From contig CAMMSL010000020.1 in the NCBI GenBank assembly GCA_946499505.1, positions 1 to 40,912 on the forward strand: DNA of 40,912 nt, in the 5' to 3' direction. Position numbers and translations under genes: made by a program. Source of the DNA: an uncultured Lachnoclostridium sp. (GTDB taxonomy: Bacteria; Bacillota; Clostridia; Lachnospirales; Lachnospiraceae). The notes under the pieces were generated by a model that had not been told where the DNA came from, searched no databases, and saw only the letters and a program-made list of their open reading frames with translations. Below are positions 35,601 through 40,912 of this stretch, in pieces (within the stretch, counting starts at the first letter, position 1; every line of letters begins with the position of its first letter).

Positions 35601-36518
35601 ATGAAAAAACCGGTTCTTGTCATAATGGCAGCAGGTATGGGAAGCAGATACGGCGGTCTTAAGCAGATCGATCCTGTGGATAAAGAAGGGCAGATCATTA
35701 TGGATTTTTCTATCTATGATGCAAAGCAGGCAGGATTTGAGAAAGTCGTATTTATTATTAAAAAAGAAAATGAAAATGATTTCAGAGAGGCGATTGGAAA
35801 CCGGATCGAGAAGTCTATGGAAGTCGCATATGCTTATCAGGATATTAATAATATCCCGGCAGGATTTGCCGTTCCGGAGGGACGTGTGAAACCGTGGGGA
35901 ACTGCCCATGCAGTATTAAGTGCCATTGATGAGATAGACGGGCCGTTTGCTGTGATCAATGCGGATGATTATTACGGACAGCACGCTTTTAAAGTCATCT
36001 ATGAGTATCTCACTACTCATGAAGACGATGAAAAATACCGCTATACAATGGTAGGTTACCGGCTGAAAAATACAGTGACAGACAATGGATATGTCTCCCG
36101 CGGCGTCTGTGAACTGAACGAAAATAAGGAGCTTGTCAGTGTGACCGAGCGGACCAGAATCGAGAAGAGAGACGGGGGAATCGCCTACTCTGAAGACGAT
36201 GGAGAAACATGGAATTCTATCGACGGCGATACACTTGTTTCAATGAATATGTGGGGATTTACACGCAGTATGCTGGATGAGATCAAAAAAGGATTTCCGA
36301 AATTCCTTGAAAAAGGACTGCAAGAAAATCCGTTAAAATGTGAATACTATCTTCCGGCGGTAGTGAGCACCCTTCTGGCAGAGAATAAAGCAGCTGTGAC
36401 TGTGTTGGAGTCAGAGGACAAATGGTATGGTGTTACGTACAAAGAAGATAAGCCGGTAGTGGTAGCTGCGATCCAGTCACTGAAAGATGCGGGACTCTAT
36501 CCTGAAAAATTATGGTGA
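35601..36518 (+). CDS. sugar-phosphate nucleotidyltransferase family protein
   Basis: A 305-aa NTP-transferase fold protein. The N-terminal nucleotide-binding motif VIMAAGMGSRYGGLKQIDPV (about 7-26) matches the GxGxRxxxLxK pattern of sugar-1-phosphate nucleotidyltransferases, and VINADDYYG supplies the metal-binding aspartates. PWGTAHAV is also typical. It would activate a sugar phosphate to an NDP-sugar, but the sugar and nucleotide are not identifiable; it lacks the features of GalU or GlmU that I would recognise. It lies upstream of galE on the same strand but is separated from it by a terminator and a new promoter, so the link is functional rather than operonic. AGGAGG precedes the ATG. 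Confidence 0.82.
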   Translation: MKKPVLVIMAAGMGSRYGGLKQIDPVDKEGQIIMDFSIYDAKQAGFEKVVFIIKKENENDFREAIGNRIEKSMEVAYAYQDINNIPAGFAVPEGRVKPWGTAHAVLSAIDEIDGPFAVINADDYYGQHAFKVIYEYLTTHEDDEKYRYTMVGYRLKNTVTDNGYVSRGVCELNENKELVSVTERTRIEKRDGGIAYSEDDGETWNSIDGDTLVSMNMWGFTRSMLDEIKKGFPKFLEKGLQENPLKCEYYLPAVVSTLLAENKAAVTVLESEDKWYGVTYKEDKPVVVAAIQSLKDAGLYPEKLW

Positions 36519-36526
36519 TATGATAT

Positions 36527-36562
36527 GCATGGTACTGTGAAAACAGTACCATGCAACATTTT
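36527..36562 (+). terminator. intrinsic terminator of the nucleotidyltransferase gene
   Basis: A 12-bp perfect stem, GCATGGTACTGT (36527-36538) with ACAGTACCATGC (36543-36554), closed by a GAAA tetraloop and followed by AACATTTTTA. Confidence 0.9.
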
Positions 36563-36607
36563 TACCAAAAGATGATTTAAAATTATAAAGAATTATCTTA
36601 CGGCATG

Positions 36608-36616
36608 TGCTATACT
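36608..36616 (+). promoter_or_regulatory. extended -10 promoter of galE
   Basis: TGCTATACT: TATACT (5/6) with a TGn extension, about 55 bases before the galE start. No clear -35 box at the usual distance. Confidence 0.5.
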
Positions 36617-36671
36617 GGGCACGTAAACAGGAAAACATAATTTGCAGTCTTATCTTAAGGAGGAAACGATC

Positions 36672-37688
36672 ATGTCTATTTTAGTAACCGGAGGAGCCGG
36701 ATTTATCGGAAGCCATACTTGTGTGGAACTGTTAAATGCAGGCTATGATGTTGTTGTAGTAGATAATCTGTACAATGCTTCTGAGAAAGCTCTGGACAGA
36801 GTAAAACAGATCACAGGAAAGGATCTGAAATTTTATAAAGCGGATATCCGTGACAGAGAGGCAATGAATGAGGTTTTCGACAAAGAAGAAATCGAATCCG
36901 TGATTCATTTTGCAGGACTTAAGGCAGTAGGCGAGTCCGTACAGAAACCGCTCGAATATTATGAGAACAATATCGGCGGAACGATCACACTCTGCGATGT
37001 CATGAGAAACCACGGTGTGAAGAACATCATCTTCAGTTCTTCCGCAACGGTATACGGCGACCCGGCATTTATCCCGATCACAGAGGAATGCCCGAAGGGA
37101 ACCTGTACAAACCCGTATGGATGGACGAAATGGATGCTGGAACAGATTCTGACTGACCTGCATACAGCTGATCCGGAGTGGAATGTTGTCCTCCTGAGAT
37201 ATTTCAACCCGATCGGCGCACATAAGAGCGGACTGATCGGCGAGGATCCGAAAGGTATCCCGAATAACCTGATGCCTTACATTACACAGGTAGCTATCGG
37301 CAAACTGAAATGTCTCGGTGTATTCGGCAACGACTACGACACACCGGACGGAACAGGAGTGCGCGATTATATCCATGTAGTAGATCTTGCCATCGGACAT
37401 GTTCGCGCAGTTGAAAAACTGAAAGAAAAAGCAGGAGTGTCTGTCTACAATCTGGGAACAGGCAACGGATATTCAGTCCTTGATATGGTGAAGGCATTTG
37501 AGAAAGCCTGCGGCAAGGAAATCCCCTACGAGATCAAGCCTCGCCGTGCGGGAGATATTGCTACATGCTACTGCGATGCAACAAAAGCAAAGAACGAGCT
37601 GAACTGGGTTGCAGAGCGGGGACTTGATGAGATGTGTGAAGATTCGTGGAGATGGCAGAGTCAGAACCCGAACGGATATAATGATTAA
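36672..37688 (+). CDS. galE: UDP-glucose 4-epimerase
   Basis: Interconverts UDP-glucose and UDP-galactose using tightly bound NAD (Leloir pathway and supply of UDP-galactose for surface polymers). The 338-aa protein has the Rossmann motif [10 protein letters not shown] (6-15), catalytic Ser124 in FSSSATVYG and the YxxxK pair Tyr149/Lys153 in NPYGWTK, plus the family end-piece [13 protein letters not shown]. The frame is open from 36642, but AAGGAGG just upstream of the ATG at 36672 sets the start. It has its own extended -10 promoter and a very strong terminator. Confidence 0.97.
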   Translation: MSILVTGGAGFIGSHTCVELLNAGYDVVVVDNLYNASEKALDRVKQITGKDLKFYKADIRDREAMNEVFDKEEIESVIHFAGLKAVGESVQKPLEYYENNIGGTITLCDVMRNHGVKNIIFSSSATVYGDPAFIPITEECPKGTCTNPYGWTKWMLEQILTDLHTADPEWNVVLLRYFNPIGAHKSGLIGEDPKGIPNNLMPYITQVAIGKLKCLGVFGNDYDTPDGTGVRDYIHVVDLAIGHVRAVEKLKEKAGVSVYNLGTGNGYSVLDMVKAFEKACGKEIPYEIKPRRAGDIATCYCDATKAKNELNWVAERGLDEMCEDSWRWQSQNPNGYND

Positions 37689-37717
37689 TAAAGCCCTATA
37701 ACGGATATGAGTAACAG

Positions 37718-37764
37718 AAATCCGGGAAATGGCATGAGTAATTCAGGCATTTCCCGGATTTTTT
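37718..37764 (+). terminator. intrinsic terminator of galE
   Basis: A 14-bp perfect stem, AAATCCGGGAAATG (37718-37731) with CATTTCCCGGATTT (37748-37761), continuing into a T-run. Confidence 0.93.
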
Positions 37765-37948
37765 GACTGAAGATGTCCTGAAGGCGTATTCGCAGTCCCG
37801 AATGAAAATTTGCATGGAAACAGTAAAAATACGCTGATTTCGGAAAAGAATGGCCGAGTATGAGAAAAAACATAGAACATGACTGCTGGATGATATATAA
37901 TAAAAAAGTATGTGCATGACAGGACAGGAAAGTTTATCCGTTATTTGT

Positions 37949-37962
37949 ATCTATATATAGAT
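37949..37962. promoter_or_regulatory. perfect 14-bp palindrome ATCTATATATAGAT
   Basis: A self-complementary AT-rich site 22 bases before the start of the cysteine-cluster gene, overlapping a plausible -10 region. It may be an operator or simply promoter DNA. Confidence 0.4.
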
Positions 37963-37984
37963 GAGAGACAGGAGAAAGTTTTAT

Positions 37985-38665
37985 ATGAAGCGCAACGTAG
38001 ATATAAAAGAAATATCCGACGGCAGGCTTTATTCCTCCGGGGATATGGTGAAAGCAGACTGCCATGACTGTAAAGGATGTTCGGACTGCTGCCGGGGTAT
38101 GGGGAGCTCGATCATCCTTGATCCGATGGATATCTGGCGGCTGTACAGAGGAATAAAAAAAGATTTCCCGGCGCTGATGGGAGAAAACTACATCGAGCTC
38201 GGAGTTGTGGACGGCATGATCCTGCCAAATTTGAAGATGAATGTACAAAAAGATGCCTGTCCGTTTCTCGATGATGATGACCGGTGCTCGATACACAGCA
38301 GCAGACCGGGCCTTTGCCGCCTGTTTCCTCTTGGAAGATATTATGAGGAAAACGGATTTAAGTATTTTATCCAGGTTCATGAGTGTTCAAGGAAAGACCG
38401 GGGAAAAGTCAAGATTAAAAAGTGGCTCGGCATCCCGAATCTGAAAGCCTATGAGAGTTATATCATGGAGTGGCACGATTTCCTAAATGTATGTGAGAAT
38501 GAACTGGAAACATTAAATGATGATAACAAAAGAATCCTGACACTATATGTACTCCGCAGATTTTACGAAACCCCCTATATGTCTCAGGATGACATCGGGT
38601 TCTATGAGGAGTTCCGCGCAAGGATGACGGAAGTAAGAAAAAAGCTGGGCATGGCGCCTCAGTGA
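37985..38665 (+). CDS. YkgJ family cysteine-cluster protein
   Basis: A 226-aa cytoplasmic protein of the zinc/iron-chelating YkgJ-type cluster family. The first cysteine group is CHDCKGCSDCCRG (near residue 25-37) and the second is ACPFLDDDDRCSIHSSRPGLCRLFPLG (about 85-115), giving the CxxCxxCC and later CxxxxxxxC...C pattern that binds metal. Function in this family is not established, although some members are linked to metal-dependent modification or translation. The frame is open from 37961, but AGGAG lies 10 bases before the ATG at 37985. It is 76 bases upstream of the anion transporter on the same strand and shares a similar ribosome-site context with it. Confidence 0.88.
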   Translation: MKRNVDIKEISDGRLYSSGDMVKADCHDCKGCSDCCRGMGSSIILDPMDIWRLYRGIKKDFPALMGENYIELGVVDGMILPNLKMNVQKDACPFLDDDDRCSIHSSRPGLCRLFPLGRYYEENGFKYFIQVHECSRKDRGKVKIKKWLGIPNLKAYESYIMEWHDFLNVCENELETLNDDNKRILTLYVLRRFYETPYMSQDDIGFYEEFRARMTEVRKKLGMAPQ

Positions 38666-38741
38666 AAGAGTGTGGATAAAAAAAGTGCGAATATGCAGAA
38701 GATAAAGCTGATAGATAGATAAAGGACAGGAGAGAAAGTTT

Positions 38742-40853
38742 ATGAGATTATTTCCAACACTGAGAGACTATAAATTGGAGTATCTTCCGAAAGATATCTT
38801 TTCGGGGATCATTATCGCGGCAGTATCGATCCCGATCGCTATGGGATATGCACAGATCGCAGGCCTGCCGGCCGTGTACGGCCTGTACGGGTCGGTGCTC
38901 CCGATTCTGTTCTTTGCACTGTTTTCAACTTCAAGGCAATTTGTATTTGGAGTAGATGCGACTCCTGCCGCGATCGTAGGCGGTGCAATCGCAGCGCACG
39001 GATTTGTGAGCGAATCGGAGCAGGCTATGCTTTATATTCCAATGGTCGCGCTTTTCACCGGCCTGTGGCTGATTTTGTTTTATTTCCTGAGGGCGGACAA
39101 GATTGTAGACTTCATCTCTACGCCGGTTATGGGAGGATTTATCAGCGGCATCGCTGTTACGATCATTCTAATGCAGGTGCCGAAACTGCTGGGGAGTCCT
39201 GCCGGACGAGGAGAATTCCTGGAACTGGCAAAGCATATCTGGAATTCCCTTCCCTACATAAACTGGCTGTCGCTTGCCATGGGAGCAGGGGCTTTAGTGA
39301 TCCTTATTCTGGCAAAGAAATATATCCCTAAATTTCCTATGGCTATCCTTATTATGGTACTGGGTGTACTTGCTACGGTCTTTTTCCATGTGGATGAGAA
39401 AGGCGTGATCCTTTTATCAGCTGTAGAGCCCGGGCTGCCGAAGTTTTTTGTACCACAGTTTCACCGGGTAGATCTGACTCACGCTGCCGGCAGAGGACTT
39501 ATGGTGGCGGTCGTTGTCATGGCAGAGACGCTGCTGGCAGAGAACAGCTTTGCCGTAAAGAATGGATATAAGCTGAATATCCGCCAGGAAATCCTGGCCT
39601 GTGCAACGGGTAATCTGGCGGCAGCGGCAGTAGGATGCTGCCCGGCAAACGGGAGTATTTCCCGTACATCTATGAACGAGCAGTATGGCGGAAAGACGCA
39701 GGGGGTATCTATTGTTGCAGCACTCGTGATGGCAGTGATCCTTCTGACGGCAACAGGTTTTATCGGGTATCTGCCTGTTCCGGTGCTGACAGCGATCGTG
39801 ATCTCCGCCCTTCTCAATGTGGTGGAAGCTCATCTGGCCGTACGTCTCTTTAAAGTGAGCAAGTCTGAGTTCTATATCTTTATTGCGGCGGGAGTCGGCG
39901 TACTGTTTCTGGGCACGATTTACGGTGTCCTGATCGGTATTATCCTTTCCTTTGTCGCTATGATCCTCAAGGCGACCAATCCGCCGAGAGCATTCCGCGG
40001 AATGGTGCCGGGAAAATCAGGGTATTATGATCTGGATAAAAATCGTTTTGCTTATCCAATCCAAAACGTGATTATTTATCGTTTCAGCGAGGATATGTTT
40101 TTCGCAAATATCAAAGTACTTCAGAGTGATATCGAGAATGCGGTCAAGGATGATACAAAAGCAGTTATCATAGATGCAGAAGCTGTCAACAGTATCGACT
40201 TTACTGCAGCAGATGCGATTGAAATGCTCTCTGACAGCCTGGAAAAACGCGGGATCCGTTTCTATATCACTGGTCATACAGACGTGATCAACGGGCAGAT
40301 GAGACATCTGGGTATCGGACACCTGATTGATGATGGAAGAGTGAGGCGCACAATCCTCGCTGCCCTGAGAGATGCAGGTATTGAAGTGCCCTGCAGACTG
40401 GATATGCCGGAAGAAGATGCCGTCAGACTGGAGAGACTAGGCGACCGTGCAAATCCGCAGGGAGAGGAAAATACACTCGAGGAATTTGTGTGGGCATTTG
40501 GAAAAGACTCTGAAAAAGAAATTGAGAAAAGAGCTCTTTATGTGATCAGTCTGATCAGGACCATGGATGATGTGGTGAAGCTGTCAGAAGAAGGCGTCGA
40601 CAAGCTGGTGAGTTCCTGGGGATTTTTGGGAAATCTGGATGAAGATCTCCTGCTCCGGTCTATTGAGGATCATATCGACAAGTTCCCGGAACAGCTGATC
40701 AGAGAGAAAGAGCGTATCGCCGGCCTTATCGATAACCGGAGAAAGAAACTTCGTAAAAAACTTCTAAAGGAACATCCCGAAATGACGGAGTATCTGGAAG
40801 AAAGCAGGGAACATAGAATCAATACGGGCAGGCACCTGCCTGCATCTTACTGA
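38742..40853 (+). CDS. SulP family anion transporter with STAS domain and extra C-terminal domain
   Basis: A 703-aa SLC26/SulP transporter. The membrane part (about 1-415) begins with the family segment DIFSGIIIAAVSIPIAMGYAQIAGLPAVYGLYGSVLP and contains the two inverted 7-helix halves. The cytoplasmic STAS domain (about 440-550) includes KAVIIDAEAVNSIDFTAADAIEML. Likely substrates are sulfate, bicarbonate or a carboxylate. Typical proteins end at the STAS domain, but this one continues for about 150 residues (555-703) with a charged, helical region, first an acidic part and then a Lys/Arg-rich part (RRKKLRKKLLKEHPEM). AGGAGAG precedes the ATG. A terminator follows within 10 bases of the stop. 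Confidence 0.9.
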   Translation: MRLFPTLRDYKLEYLPKDIFSGIIIAAVSIPIAMGYAQIAGLPAVYGLYGSVLPILFFALFSTSRQFVFGVDATPAAIVGGAIAAHGFVSESEQAMLYIPMVALFTGLWLILFYFLRADKIVDFISTPVMGGFISGIAVTIILMQVPKLLGSPAGRGEFLELAKHIWNSLPYINWLSLAMGAGALVILILAKKYIPKFPMAILIMVLGVLATVFFHVDEKGVILLSAVEPGLPKFFVPQFHRVDLTHAAGRGLMVAVVVMAETLLAENSFAVKNGYKLNIRQEILACATGNLAAAAVGCCPANGSISRTSMNEQYGGKTQGVSIVAALVMAVILLTATGFIGYLPVPVLTAIVISALLNVVEAHLAVRLFKVSKSEFYIFIAAGVGVLFLGTIYGVLIGIILSFVAMILKATNPPRAFRGMVPGKSGYYDLDKNRFAYPIQNVIIYRFSEDMFFANIKVLQSDIENAVKDDTKAVIIDAEAVNSIDFTAADAIEMLSDSLEKRGIRFYITGHTDVINGQMRHLGIGHLIDDGRVRRTILAALRDAGIEVPCRLDMPEEDAVRLERLGDRANPQGEENTLEEFVWAFGKDSEKEIEKRALYVISLIRTMDDVVKLSEEGVDKLVSSWGFLGNLDEDLLLRSIEDHIDKFPEQLIREKERIAGLIDNRRKKLRKKLLKEHPEMTEYLEESREHRINTGRHLPASY

Positions 40854-40861
40854 TATGAGGG

Positions 40862-40910
40862 GCTGTCGCATCAATGATTAGAAAATCATAGATGCGGCAG
40901 CATCTTTTTG
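40862..40910 (+). terminator. intrinsic terminator of the SulP gene
   Basis: A 17-base arm starting GCTGTCGCATC (40862-40878) pairs with 40885-40901 with two mismatches (one a G-U pair) around a 6-base loop, followed by ATCTTTTTG. Confidence 0.9.
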
Positions 40911-40912
40911 CT

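Overview
The window looks like a chromosome segment of a gut-type Firmicute, most likely Lachnospiraceae (Blautia / Mediterraneibacter / Dorea-like). The evidence is strong AGGAGG-type ribosome binding sites, moderate G+C, a DUF4179 anti-sigma protein beside its sigma factor, GPH-type sugar symporters, a CBS/DRTGG pyrophosphatase, and cytoplasmic GH3 and GH78 enzymes under AraC regulators. This assignment rests on gene content only. I see no rRNA, tRNA, CRISPR array or prophage.

Layout. 1-4.6 kb: an ABC exporter pair, methylglyoxal synthase and a sodium:solute symporter. The symporter leader holds a promoter with a palindrome in its spacer and three 15-nt iterons. 4.6-5.4 kb: no intact gene. 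This stretch is an unusual island of nested imperfect palindromes containing four decayed, alternately oriented copies of one coding-like sequence. 5.4-9.7 kb: a two-S1-domain RNA-binding protein (minus strand), then a tight run of CBS-pyrophosphatase, flavin reductase with a basic tail, and threonine aldolase, closed by a terminator. 9.7-12.3 kb: a sigma factor / DUF4179 anti-sigma pair (minus) and a RelB-RelE/ParE-type toxin-antitoxin pair. 12.4-18.3 kb: enolase, a MATE exporter, an alpha/beta hydrolase and an ammonium channel fused to a P-II domain behind an attenuator-like leader.

18.3-34.5 kb is the most interesting part: two consecutive cassettes of the same design, each an AraC regulator on the minus strand followed by a plus-strand operon of GH3 beta-glucosidase, GPH sugar symporter and GH78 alpha-L-rhamnosidase. 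None of the four enzymes has a signal peptide. The inferred job is import of rhamnosylated beta-glucosides (for example plant flavonoid or saponin glycosides) and stepwise removal of rhamnose and glucose inside the cell. Three of the four enzymes, from two unrelated glycosidase families, end in what looks like the same small Met-rich helical tail. This is the best candidate for something undescribed. A 200-bp structured MITE-like element sits between the second regulator and its operon.

34.5-40.9 kb: a DUF368 (PopT-like) undecaprenyl-phosphate translocase (minus), a sugar nucleotidyltransferase, UDP-glucose 4-epimerase, a YkgJ-type cysteine-cluster protein and a SulP anion transporter with an extra C-terminal helical domain. 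Strong hairpin terminators separate most of these units. Coordinates and starts were read by eye; family names come from recognised motifs, not from searches.
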